Assembly: GCA_910586015.1 (NCBI GenBank) | Contig: CAJUGJ010000008.1 | Location: forward strand, 66,074 to 130,073 | DNA length: 64,000 bases | Direction: 5' to 3' | DNA from: an uncultured Lachnospiraceae bacterium | GTDB lineage: Bacteria; Bacillota; Clostridia; Lachnospirales; Lachnospiraceae | Shown here: one piece after another, positions 53,077 to 61,625 of the stretch | Layout: each line of letters starts with the position of its first letter | Numbering within the stretch: position 1 is the first letter of the stretch | Program-made: the position numbers and the translations under genes | Notes under the pieces: model-generated | Databases searched by the model: none | Seen by the model: only the letters and a program-made list of their open reading frames with translations | What the model was told of the DNA's origin: nothing

Positions 53077-55461
53077 ATGGCAATTAAGATAGCATTAGCA
53101 GGAAATCCAAACTGTGGGAAAACCACATTATTTAACGCTTTAACTGGTTCAAACCAGTTTGTTGGAAACTGGCCAGGCGTTACGGTAGAAAAAAAAGAGG
53201 GCAGATTAAAGGGAGAGAAAGATATTATTTTAATAGATCTGCCGGGAATTTATTCACTTTCCCCATATACATTAGAAGAAGTAGTTGCGAGAAATTATTT
53301 AATTTCAGAAAAACCAGATGCAATCTTAAATATAGTAGACGGAACGAACTTAGAGCGAAATCTCTATCTTTCTACTCAGCTTTTAGAACTGGGAATTCCA
53401 GTTGTAATGGCAGTCAATATGGTAGATATTGTAGAAAAGACAGGGGATCAGATACATATTGATAAACTCAGTAAGAGATTAGGTTGTAAAGTAATAAAAA
53501 TTTCTGCACTGAAAGGAATAGGTATTTCGGAGACAGTAGAAAGTATTACTACATTAGCAAAAGAAAAGAACTCTTTTTTACCAGTGCATACTTTTACAAA
53601 AGAAGTAGAAGAGATAATAAAATCGGTACAAGAAAAGTTACCAGAGAGTATTTTAGAGGAACAAAAACGTTTTTTTGCCATTAAGCTTCTTGAAAAAGAC
53701 AGTAAGATTAAAGAACAGATAAAGAAAACTCCTGATATTACAAAAGAAATAAAGCAATTAGAAGAAAAATTTGATGATGATACAGAAAGTATTATTACGA
53801 ATGAGCGATATGTTTATATTTCTTCTATTATAGAAGAATGTCGTACAAAAAGTAAAAAGAATACTATTAGTATTTCTGATAAAATTGATCGTATTGTAAC
53901 AAACAGATGGCTGGCACTTCCAATTTTTGCGGCAGTGATGTTTTTAGTTTATTTTGTTTCAGTAACTACAGTCGGAACATGGGCAACAGACTGGGCAAAC
54001 GACGGAGTTTTTGGAGATGGTTGGCACTTTTTGGGTATTGGATCTTCTACCTATGAAGAAGCAACAGAAGAATATACAAAAGCAGAACAGATTATAGAAG
54101 CATTAGAAAAGGATAATACAATAACAACAGTTGATATTTTTGATGAGGAAGGAGAAGTGATAGAAGCTGTAACTTTGACAGATACCATTTTACAACAGGC
54201 AGCAGAATGTTTAGAAAAAGGAGAACCTGATCCAAGTGAATTTGGAGTATGGATTTCTGGAATTCCTGTTTTGATTGGGAATGGACTTGAGGCAATTCAC
54301 TGTGCTGACTGGCTTAGGGGACTGATTTTAGATGGAATTGTAGCGGGGGTTGGTGCAGTTTTGGGCTTTGTTCCTCAAATGTTAGTCTTATTTCTCTTTT
54401 TGGCATTTTTAGAGGCATGTGGGTATATGGCAAGAATCGCATTTATTATGGATCGTATTTTCCGCAAGTTTGGACTTTCTGGAAAATCATTTATCCCTAT
54501 GCTAATTGGAAGTGGCTGTGGTGTACCGGGAATTATGGCTTCTCGTACCATTGAAAATGACAGAGATCGCAAAATGACAATTATGACCACAACATTTATC
54601 CCATGTGGAGCAAAACTTCCGATTATTGCTTTCATTGCAGGAGCTTTATTTAACGGTGCATGGTGGGTAGCTCCAAGCGCTTATTTTGTTGGAATTGCAG
54701 CAATTATCTGTTCAGGAATTATTTTAAAGAAAACAAAATTATTTGCAGGAGATCCAGCTCCGTTTGTGATGGAACTTCCTGCTTATCATATGCCGACGGT
54801 TGGTAATGTGCTTCGGAGTATGTGGGAACGTGGATGGTCATTTATTAAAAAAGCAGGAACAATTATTTTATTATCTACCATTGTACTTTGGTTTTTAATG
54901 CGTTTTGGATGGATAGATGGACAGTTCAAAATGTTAGAGGCTGAGGAATTAAATAACAGTATTCTTGCCTCTATTGGAAATATGATTGTACCAATTTTTA
55001 CACCACTTGGCTGGGGAGAATGGAGATCTGCGGTTGCAGCGGTGACTGGTTTAATTGCAAAAGAAAATGTAGTTGGAACCTTTGGAATTTTATATGGATT
55101 TACAGAGGTATCAGAAGATGGAGCAGAAATCTGGGGGACTTTAGCTGGAAGTATGAATATGGCAGCAGCGTATTCTTTCCTTGTTTTTAATTTACTTTGT
55201 GCTCCTTGTTTTGCAGCAATGGGAGCGATAAAAAGAGAAATGAATAATCGTAAATGGTTTTGGTTTGCAATTAGTTATCAGACAATACTTGCTTATATTG
55301 TATCTCTTTGTATTTATCAATTTGCTGTTTTCTTTACAACAAAAAGCTTTGAAACTGGAACTGTAATAGCAATATTATTCACTTCTGGATTTTTGTACTT
55401 ATTATTTCGCCAAAATAGAGAAACAATGAAATTAAGGATAAATCATATAACAGTAAAATAA
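53077..55461 (+). CDS. feoB: Ferrous iron transport protein B
   Basis: A 794-aa membrane GTPase. The N-terminal G domain has GNPNCGKTTLFNALTG, LPGIYSLSPYTLEE, NLYLSTQLLELG and a guanine-binding VMAVNMVD. A helical and spacer region precedes about ten or eleven membrane helices, with IGSGCGVPGIMASR and the Gate motif repeats (TFIPCGAKLPII). It imports Fe2+. It is preceded by two feoA genes and followed by a FeoB-associated small protein. Confidence 0.97.
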   Translation: MAIKIALAGNPNCGKTTLFNALTGSNQFVGNWPGVTVEKKEGRLKGEKDIILIDLPGIYSLSPYTLEEVVARNYLISEKPDAILNIVDGTNLERNLYLSTQLLELGIPVVMAVNMVDIVEKTGDQIHIDKLSKRLGCKVIKISALKGIGISETVESITTLAKEKNSFLPVHTFTKEVEEIIKSVQEKLPESILEEQKRFFAIKLLEKDSKIKEQIKKTPDITKEIKQLEEKFDDDTESIITNERYVYISSIIEECRTKSKKNTISISDKIDRIVTNRWLALPIFAAVMFLVYFVSVTTVGTWATDWANDGVFGDGWHFLGIGSSTYEEATEEYTKAEQIIEALEKDNTITTVDIFDEEGEVIEAVTLTDTILQQAAECLEKGEPDPSEFGVWISGIPVLIGNGLEAIHCADWLRGLILDGIVAGVGAVLGFVPQMLVLFLFLAFLEACGYMARIAFIMDRIFRKFGLSGKSFIPMLIGSGCGVPGIMASRTIENDRDRKMTIMTTTFIPCGAKLPIIAFIAGALFNGAWWVAPSAYFVGIAAIICSGIILKKTKLFAGDPAPFVMELPAYHMPTVGNVLRSMWERGWSFIKKAGTIILLSTIVLWFLMRFGWIDGQFKMLEAEELNNSILASIGNMIVPIFTPLGWGEWRSAVAAVTGLIAKENVVGTFGILYGFTEVSEDGAEIWGTLAGSMNMAAAYSFLVFNLLCAPCFAAMGAIKREMNNRKWFWFAISYQTILAYIVSLCIYQFAVFFTTKSFETGTVIAILFTSGFLYLLFRQNRETMKLRINHITVK

Positions 55462-55481
55462 AATGATAAAGGGGAGATTAT

Positions 55482-55616
55482 ATGGGAACAATTATAGTAG
55501 GATTAATTGTAGTAGGAATAGTATTTTTCATTGTACGAGATATGTTACATCAAAAACGAAAGGGAAAGTCTATTCAATGTGGAGGGAATTGTAAAAATTG
55601 CAGAGGATGTCAATAA
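55482..55616 (+). CDS. FeoB-associated Cys-rich membrane protein
   Basis: A 44-aa protein starting at ATG 55482 after GGGGAG. One membrane helix covers about 3-19; the charged middle precedes a Cys-rich end, CGGNCKNCRGC. This is the FeoB-associated Cys-rich membrane protein family, often found directly after feoB in Firmicutes. The role is thought to be iron handling near FeoB, but is not settled. Confidence 0.88.
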   Translation: MGTIIVGLIVVGIVFFIVRDMLHQKRKGKSIQCGGNCKNCRGCQ

Positions 55617-55622
55617 AAAAAT

Positions 55623-55649
55623 GTTGGGCACTAAAAATTAGTGCCCAAC
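55623..55649. terminator. Bidirectional terminator after the feo operon
   Basis: GTTGGGCACTAA (55623-55634) pairs with TTAGTGCCCAAC (55638-55649) with a 3-base loop and a T-run after. It also ends the convergent CorC-like gene. Confidence 0.85.
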
Positions 55650-55655
55650 ACTTTT

Positions 55656-56936
55656 TTACATTTCTGAATCGTCTTCTTCTAAAACCTCTTCTACAAGAAT
55701 ATGTACCTTGTTAATTCGGTTCTTTTTTACAGACATAACCTGAAAAGTAACATGTTCATCCGTAATCTGTTCGCCCTGTACAGGAAGATGATCTAAAAGA
55801 TGAATAATATGTCCAGCAATGGAGTCATAATCGTCTGATTCTAAATTGAGTCCAACTACTTCATTAATTTCTTCTAACTTTGCCGATCCTTCTGCCATAT
55901 ATTCATTTGGCCCAATTCGGCGAACAACATCGACCTCATCATCATCATATTCATCTCGAATTTCTCCGACAATTTCTTCTACAAGATCTTCAAGAGTAAT
56001 TAATCCGGCTGTTGCACCATATTCATCTAAGACAATAACCATAGAAAACGATTCTTTCCGAATTTCATTGAGAAGTTCAGAAGTTTTTTTAAATTCATAA
56101 GTAAAATAAGGAGTACGTAAAAAGTCTTTAATATGAAAAGAGTCTTTTGCATCAGAATAAAAAAATAAATCTTTTAAGTTGATAATTCCGATTACATTAT
56201 CTCTGGTATCTTGATAAACTGGAAGTCTGGTATAACGTTCCTTTCGAAAAGTTTCTAACAGTTCATCATAAGTCATATCAGAACTTGCAAAAGCCATATC
56301 GATTCTTGGAATCATAATATCTTTTGCAAGAGAATCTCCAAAATCCACTACATTCGTAATCATTTTACGCTCTTCACTTTCAATTACGCCTTCTTCATGA
56401 CTGACATCTACAATAGTACGAAGCTCATTTTCTGTTATTGTAGTATGTTTCTCGTTTGGATTAATATGGAATAGAAACATAACACCAGTAGAAAGTTTAT
56501 TTACAATGTAAATAACCGGCGTCAACACTTTAGTTAATAGATAAATCACTGGTGCAAAAGCAAATGCCAATCTTTCTGAATGGATTGTAGCAAGTGTTTT
56601 TGGTGTAATTTCTCCAAAAATTAAAATGAGCAGAGTAAGAATACCAGTTGCAATACCAGCAGCAGTATTTCCCCAAATTGCAATAGAAAGAGAAGTTGTT
56701 AAAGAAGAGGCCGATAAGTTGACAACATTATTACCGATCAAAATTGCACTTAACATCTTTGACGGATCCTCGATTAGTTTGCTGACAGTAGCTGCACCCT
56801 TTACACCCTCTTCAACCATACTTCGTATCCGAAGTTTATTTAGAGTGGTAAGTGAAGTTTCCGCAGAAGAGAAAAATCCAGACAAAAGCAACAGAAAAAG
56901 TAAAATGATTAACTTTGTGGCGACACTGGGGTCCAA
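55656..56936 (-). CDS. CNNM/CorC-type membrane protein with CBS domains
   Basis: A protein of about 426 aa. A DUF21/CNNM membrane region (about 1-190, with FFSSAETSLTTLNKLRI and FGEITPKTLATIHSER) is followed by two CBS domains (about 215-340, TRLPVYQDTRDNVIGIINLKD then EYGATAGLITLEDLVEEIVGEI) and a C-terminal CorC_HlyC domain. Relatives are linked to Mg2+/Co2+ efflux. TTG 56936 lies nine bases after AGGAG, while the in-frame ATG 56945 sits directly on it. The shorter start is preferred, but the ATG cannot be excluded. Confidence 0.92.
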   Translation of the reverse strand: MDPSVATKLIILLFLLLLSGFFSSAETSLTTLNKLRIRSMVEEGVKGAATVSKLIEDPSKMLSAILIGNNVVNLSASSLTTSLSIAIWGNTAAGIATGILTLLILIFGEITPKTLATIHSERLAFAFAPVIYLLTKVLTPVIYIVNKLSTGVMFLFHINPNEKHTTITENELRTIVDVSHEEGVIESEERKMITNVVDFGDSLAKDIMIPRIDMAFASSDMTYDELLETFRKERYTRLPVYQDTRDNVIGIINLKDLFFYSDAKDSFHIKDFLRTPYFTYEFKKTSELLNEIRKESFSMVIVLDEYGATAGLITLEDLVEEIVGEIRDEYDDDEVDVVRRIGPNEYMAEGSAKLEEINEVVGLNLESDDYDSIAGHIIHLLDHLPVQGEQITDEHVTFQVMSVKKNRINKVHILVEEVLEEDDSEM

Positions 56937-57022
56937 ATATATCATCTCCTAAAATTAAAATATTTGATTATACCGTTAAAAAGGTATATATAATTTTATT
57001 ATATCATTTTTTTATTATTATG

Positions 57023-57697
57023 TCAACAAAAGAAAATTCTTCCTCCACAACATACATTACAAGCAAGTTGAAGCATACATAATCTCAAACAGAGATTATT
57101 GCCTTCAAATGGATTTGTTCCATAAGGATCTTTTTGAGTTTGATACCAAGCTCCACCGGACTGAATTTGATAGACTAAACGTTGATATTCAGGATTGCCG
57201 GGTTCTAAATGTTGAGCCATCTTAGCATGTTCTAGGGCAGTCATATTATTTCGAATACCAAGATTTGCAATAGCACTTAAATAATACCAACGGGCGCTGT
57301 GATTAGGAATATCAGAGAGAGTTCTCAATGCTTCTTGATAATAGCCATTATTAATATAATTCATTGCAGCATTAAGTCGAATAAGCTCTGGATCAGAATC
57401 TGTAGTTTGTCGGGTACGCTGTTGTCCCCATGTTCCAAAACCCCAAAAACCTCCAAACGGATCTCCAGAGGTTTGTTCTCCAGTAAAGTCAGAGTCAGAA
57501 TATCCTCTGGTACGTTCTTTCATAATTTGCTGATACGCCTGTTGAATTTCTTTAAATTTTGCCTCTGCCATTTCTTTGTTTGGATTATTAATATTAGAAT
57601 CCGGATGATATTTTCGACTTAATGTTCGATATGCTTTTTTAATTTCATCATCAGAAGCATTTCGAGAAACACCAAGAGTCCGATATGGATCAAGCAT
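57023..57697 (-). CDS. DnaJ-domain protein with tetratricopeptide-like and Cys-rich tail
   Basis: A 224-aa protein. An N-terminal J-domain (about 1-65) has the HPD motif in KYHPDSN. A Gly-rich linker follows, then a TPR-like helix segment (about 105-165, AMNYINNGYYQEALRTLSDIPNH). It ends in a Cys-rich hydrophobic tail (CLRLCMLQLACNVCCGG). It would activate an Hsp70 for a special client, probably at the membrane. It is six bases after DUF5685 on the minus strand, part of a three-gene unit. Confidence 0.85.
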   Translation of the reverse strand: MLDPYRTLGVSRNASDDEIKKAYRTLSRKYHPDSNINNPNKEMAEAKFKEIQQAYQQIMKERTRGYSDSDFTGEQTSGDPFGGFWGFGTWGQQRTRQTTDSDPELIRLNAAMNYINNGYYQEALRTLSDIPNHSARWYYLSAIANLGIRNNMTALEHAKMAQHLEPGNPEYQRLVYQIQSGGAWYQTQKDPYGTNPFEGNNLCLRLCMLQLACNVCCGGRIFFC

Positions 57698-57703
57698 TTT
57701 AAT

Positions 57704-58552
57704 TCACCTGCCTTTTTCTTGTTGTGACAAAGAAGATCGCTGTTTTTTGACAGCTTCATACTTTTGCCAAACCCCAGAATATAAAATATTCCGTAAGATT
57801 GACGCATAATTTAAAATAGGGAGTTGCTCAAATAGACGAGAACATTCTGCCATCATCATAGTCAACATGGTTTGACAAAAAGGTTCGAATTGAGAAGTTT
57901 TAAAAAGGGACAGCAAAGGATTAAAAGCCCCTTTTTTTTGATCTTGTTCAATATCTTCATAGGCATCTAAGAGATAGACAAATTTTCCAAGATAATAACC
58001 AATATTTCGTAAACTTTCTTCCCATTCATCAGTATGATAAGCGAAAATTTCTGCCATTAAAGTTCCAAAGCATCCAGAGAGCAGATCGAGATTCGTTTCT
58101 TTCTTTTTTTCATAATCGGCAATATGAGAAAGAGCATCTTTGATGACAGAAACTTTTTTTGGATAATGTGTCTGAATTTGATGAAAATGTCTTTTCAGTA
58201 ATTGTCCCGCTGCACGTTTTTTTAAATTATGTTCATCCATCCAATCATCTTTACATTTATAATAACTAAGAATAATATTCATATCTGCAACATAAGCAGT
58301 AAATTCATTTGTTAAGACAGGATGTTTGTGTATTGGATGAATAAGACACCGACAGCGACTTGTCACTTCTTTTGGTTCATATAGTCCAGTAAATAGCAAC
58401 AGTAAAAAAGTCATATCATAAGTTAGAGTAGCTTGACCGATTCTTCCATATCTTTTTTTTAACTCTTCACATAATCCGCAGTAATATGCCTGATAAAGAT
58501 CAAATTCCCGAAATTTTAATTCTGCTTTATTAATTGTAATATAACCAAACAT
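57704..58552 (-). CDS. DUF5685 family protein
   Basis: A 282-aa protein starting MFGYITINKAEL at 58552; a longer frame to 58639 would overlap the zinc-ribbon gene. Features are YYCGLCEELKKRYG near residue 25, three or so conserved Cys (RCRCLIH), and a helical body with 'LLDAYEDIEQD'. The DUF5685 family is common in Clostridia near DnaJ-domain genes. Function is unknown. The Cys cluster (CGLC, CRCL) may bind metal. Confidence 0.8.
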   Translation of the reverse strand: MFGYITINKAELKFREFDLYQAYYCGLCEELKKRYGRIGQATLTYDMTFLLLLFTGLYEPKEVTSRCRCLIHPIHKHPVLTNEFTAYVADMNIILSYYKCKDDWMDEHNLKKRAAGQLLKRHFHQIQTHYPKKVSVIKDALSHIADYEKKKETNLDLLSGCFGTLMAEIFAYHTDEWEESLRNIGYYLGKFVYLLDAYEDIEQDQKKGAFNPLLSLFKTSQFEPFCQTMLTMMMAECSRLFEQLPILNYASILRNILYSGVWQKYEAVKKQRSSLSQQEKGR

Positions 58553-58574
58553 ATAGACTGTAAACCTCATTCCT

Positions 58575-58976
58575 TCAGCTTTTCCGAATAAATTTGGTAT
58601 GACATTTCGGACAGCTAATCTCAATCTTACCACGTCCACGTGGAATACGGATTTTTTGTTTACAGGAAGGACAAGTATAGATATGATGTGTTTTCCGTTG
58701 ACTCATCAAAGAAGCTTCCCGTTGAAAGGTTGTTCTGATCTTATTTGTAAGTTGTAAAAATTTTTGGTTTTCTGCAAATCGTTTTTGCGTATTTTTAGAA
58801 AACATACGAACATAGCAATAAATTACAGATAAAACTCCCAATAGGTTTAAAAAGGGCAATCGAAATAAGATAGAAACAAGCAATAAAATTAATCCAAATG
58901 TGGTAAGAAATCGAGAAAATGAATCGATACCATAACGACCCTGCATAAAACGAAGAAATTTATCTTTTAGATTCAT
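58575..58976 (-). CDS. Small membrane protein with C-terminal zinc ribbon
   Basis: A 133-aa protein with start at 58976 (MNLKDK, after GGAATGGAG). Two hydrophobic helices at about 25-60 precede a basic coil. The C-terminus is a zinc ribbon, CPSCKQKIRIP then CPKCHTKF. I know no exact family. It is the first gene of the zinc-ribbon/DUF5685/DnaJ unit, with 22 bases to the next gene, so these three likely form a complex. The ribbon may recognise a client for the J-protein, which is inference. Confidence 0.75.
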   Translation of the reverse strand: MNLKDKFLRFMQGRYGIDSFSRFLTTFGLILLLVSILFRLPFLNLLGVLSVIYCYVRMFSKNTQKRFAENQKFLQLTNKIRTTFQREASLMSQRKTHHIYTCPSCKQKIRIPRGRGKIEISCPKCHTKFIRKS

Positions 58977-59298
58977 AAAAAACTCCATTCCATAAAAAAA
59001 TAGTTTCATGTCATATTTTAGAAACGATATGTATATAGTACACGGTAATCTACAGAAATGTCAATATTACATTCCTAAAGAAAATGTTAAAAAATTTGAA
59101 AGTATAAATTATGAACGAACTGTGAATGAAATATGAATTTTTGTATGAATAAAAAATTCCTGTTGATTTTTTAAAAAGAAGGGTGTAGAATCAAATTTGT
59201 AAATGAGAATCTATTTCAATATGATTGATTATAGTAAGGAGTTACCACAGACGGGATACTCCTTATTACTGCGAGTGGGTTCATAAGGAGGATGTAAA
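58977..59298 (+). promoter_or_regulatory. Control region before the phospholipase C-like gene
   Basis: 322 bases without a supported gene. Promoter: TTGATT (59163-59168), 17 bases, TAGAAT (59186-59191). A Fur-like TGAGAAT-C-TATTTCA lies at 59204-59218. AAGGAGT (59236-59242) can pair with ACTCCTT (59258-59264), and that same ACTCCTT can instead pair with the ribosome site AAGGAGG (59285-59291). A 21-codon ORF at 59221-59286 lacks a ribosome site. Confidence 0.5.
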
Positions 59299-59895
59299 TT
59301 GAGAAAGAAATCGCATATTTCATTGGCGAAATATCTAATGAGCAACTTGGAGGAAGATGACCTAATTTTGCATAAAAAAGCATTTATGTTTGGAAGTATC
59401 CTACCAGACTGTATGCCTTCTTTTTTAACTAGAAAGCATAATATAGAAGAAACATTTTCGATATTAGAAAAAGAATTATATAAAGTAACCGAAAAGTTTG
59501 ATATAGAAAAGGGAATTAATACTTATTTTTGTAGACACTTAGGAGTAATTACTCATTATATTGCAGATTATTTTACATTTCCTCATAATGCAGAATTTAC
59601 AGGAACATTACGAGAACATTGCAATTATGAAGAAGAATTGAAACATACGTTTCGTGCCTATGTCAATAGTGAAGAGGCAAAAAGATTTCGTAATGAAAAC
59701 AAAACTTTTCAGACAGTAGAAGAAATTTGCGAGTTCATTAAACGGATGCACGAATGTTATTTGCAGACAGTACGTGCAGTGAAAGCAGATTGTAGATATA
59801 TTGTGGAATTATGTTATCGTGTGGCAGAGGCAATTTTACAGATTTTAGAGTTTCGTTCAGAAGAAAAACAAATACAACCGCTTTTACAGGGATAG
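59299..59895 (+). CDS. Zinc-dependent phospholipase C-family protein
   Basis: A 198-aa all-helical protein. The metal-ligand layout fits the zinc-dependent PLC fold: His6 in KKSHISLAKYL, Asp37 region SILPDCMP, RHLGVITHYIADYFTFPHN (His and Asp ligands) and HCNYEEELK. Enzymes of this family cleave phospholipids or nucleic acids; most short clostridial members are uncharacterised. There is no signal peptide, so it may be cytosolic. It starts at TTG 59299 behind AAGGAGG. Confidence 0.82.
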   Translation: MRKKSHISLAKYLMSNLEEDDLILHKKAFMFGSILPDCMPSFLTRKHNIEETFSILEKELYKVTEKFDIEKGINTYFCRHLGVITHYIADYFTFPHNAEFTGTLREHCNYEEELKHTFRAYVNSEEAKRFRNENKTFQTVEEICEFIKRMHECYLQTVRAVKADCRYIVELCYRVAEAILQILEFRSEEKQIQPLLQG

Positions 59896-59940
59896 AAAAA
59901 AACTCCGAAAAGACATGATATGACTTTTCGGAGTTTTTTT
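59896..59940 (+). terminator. Strong Rho-independent terminator
   Basis: A 17-bp stem of AAAAAAACTCCGAAAAG (59896-59912) with 59924-59940, 11-base loop, ending in seven Ts. It ends the phospholipase C-like gene. Confidence 0.88.
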
Positions 59941-59980
59941 AAAGAAATTTTAATTACCTATGGTAAAAGTAGGATTAGTA

Positions 59981-59989
59981 TGTTATAAT
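59981..59989 (+). promoter_or_regulatory. Extended -10 promoter before the esterase gene
   Basis: TGTTATAAT (59981-59989), an extended -10 element, lies about 32 bases before ATG 60022. No strong -35 box is apparent. Confidence 0.5.
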
Positions 59990-60021
59990 GCCAAAAGGAA
60001 CATTCAGAAAGGAGGCATAAT

Positions 60022-60834
60022 ATGTTATATGAGTGTGTAGATATTATTTCTGATGGTGAAGAAAATACAACACCAGCAAAATTATTTACCTATTTGATTT
60101 CTGATACTACAGATCAAAAGAGGCTTCGTCCGGCAGTTATTATCTGTCCCGGTGGTGGATATTGTTTTACATCTGATAGAGAAGCAGAACCAGTTGCACT
60201 TCAGATGATTGCCAATGGAATTTCAGCTTTTGTACTACGCTATCATGTTGCTCCAGCAAAATATCCAACAGCATTATTTGATCTTTGTGAAAGTATAAAA
60301 TATATTCGAGAACATGCAAAAGAATGGTCGATTGATCCAAATAAAATTTTTACTATAGGTTTTTCTGCGGGAGGACATCTCGCCTGCTGTCATGCTCTTT
60401 TTTGGGCACATGACTGGCTGTCAGAAAAGTTAAAAACAACAAAAGAAATGATTCGTCCAAATGGATGTATTCTTTCTTATCCTGTCATTACATCAGGAGA
60501 ATATGCTCATAAAGATTCTTTTATACAACTTTTAGGCAATCAATATGAGGAATTAAAAGATGATCTTTCCCTAGAAAAAAGAGTAAATGATCAAACTCCA
60601 CCAATGTTTCTATGGCATACGTATACAGATTCAACGGTGCCTGTAGAAAATTCACTTCTATTGGTTATGGCACTTAGAAAACATTCGATTCCAACTGAAT
60701 TTCATATGTATCCTGTAGGAGAACATGGATTAACATTAGCAACAAAAGAAACCATGCTTGCTGACGGCACAGGTTATCAGCCAGAATGTGCTGGATGGAT
60801 AGATTTAGCGATCGCTTGGCTAAAAAGAACTTAG
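60022..60834 (+). CDS. Alpha/beta hydrolase, acetyl-esterase-like
   Basis: A 270-aa soluble enzyme. The oxyanion loop CPGGGYCFTSDREAEPVA, the nucleophile Ser in GFSAGGHLACC, Asp in HTYTDSTVPVENS and His in GEHGLTLA form the triad. The family includes feruloyl and acetyl xylan esterases. With no signal peptide it would deacetylate or hydrolyse imported oligosaccharides in the cytosol. It starts after AAAGGAGG and stands in front of the Suf pair by 16 bases. Confidence 0.88.
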   Translation: MLYECVDIISDGEENTTPAKLFTYLISDTTDQKRLRPAVIICPGGGYCFTSDREAEPVALQMIANGISAFVLRYHVAPAKYPTALFDLCESIKYIREHAKEWSIDPNKIFTIGFSAGGHLACCHALFWAHDWLSEKLKTTKEMIRPNGCILSYPVITSGEYAHKDSFIQLLGNQYEELKDDLSLEKRVNDQTPPMFLWHTYTDSTVPVENSLLLVMALRKHSIPTEFHMYPVGEHGLTLATKETMLADGTGYQPECAGWIDLAIAWLKRT

Positions 60835-60850
60835 AAAGGAAACAAAAACT

Positions 60851-61624
60851 ATGCTGGAATTAAGAAATATATCATTTGATGTTCCAGATCATTCTGGACG
60901 AAAAGAAATTATACGAAATATCAATCTTACAATAGAACAAAATCAATTTCTTGCGATTACTGGACCAAATGGCGGAGGGAAATCTACCCTAGCAAAAATT
61001 ATTGTAGGAATTGAACAACCTACTAGTGGACAGATTTTTCTTGATGGACAAGATATTACACAGATGAGTATTACAGAACGAGCAAAGGCGGGAATTGGTT
61101 TTGCATTTCAACAACCAGTTCGTTTTAAAGGAATTACAGTAAAAGATCTGTTGTTACTTGCTGCTGGAAAAGGACTTAGTAATTCAGGAGCTTGTGATCT
61201 GTTATCGGAAGTTGGTCTTTGTGCAAGAGATTATATTAATCGTGAAGTCAATTCTAGTCTATCAGGAGGAGAGTTAAAACGAATTGAAATCGCTACGATT
61301 ATTGCAAGACGTTCAAAACTTTCTGTATTTGACGAACCAGAAGCAGGAATTGATCTTTGGAGCTTTAGTAATTTAATCCGCGTATTTGAAAAAATGCACG
61401 AAGAGATTGCAGGTTCCATTGTAATTATTTCTCATCAAGAGCGAATTTTAAATATTGCAGATCGGATTGTAGTAATTGCAAATGGGGAAATTGTACAACA
61501 AGGAGGAAGAGAAGAAGTGCTTTCTAATGTCCTTTCCGAATCTGCGGGATGTCCCTATAAAGGAAGTTCTGGAGTTGTAGCAGCACAGACAGGAATCACA
61601 CAACAAAAAGAAAGGGGATGTTAA
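60851..61624 (+). CDS. SufC-like ABC ATPase
   Basis: A 257-aa soluble ABC ATPase: Walker A TGPNGGGKST, signature LSGGELKRIEIA, Walker B LSVFDEPEAGIDL, and the His switch ISHQERIL. It resembles SufC by the 'SGGELKR' signature and by its next neighbour. SufC powers assembly of iron-sulfur clusters with SufB/D. It is followed one base later by a short SufB/SufD-like gene. Confidence 0.9.
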   Translation: MLELRNISFDVPDHSGRKEIIRNINLTIEQNQFLAITGPNGGGKSTLAKIIVGIEQPTSGQIFLDGQDITQMSITERAKAGIGFAFQQPVRFKGITVKDLLLLAAGKGLSNSGACDLLSEVGLCARDYINREVNSSLSGGELKRIEIATIIARRSKLSVFDEPEAGIDLWSFSNLIRVFEKMHEEIAGSIVIISHQERILNIADRIVVIANGEIVQQGGREEVLSNVLSESAGCPYKGSSGVVAAQTGITQQKERGC

Positions 61625-61625
61625 A

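Noticed and set aside
59221..59286. A 21-codon leader ORF before the phospholipase C-like gene
   Set aside because: It has no ribosome site; the pairing pattern is a better explanation.
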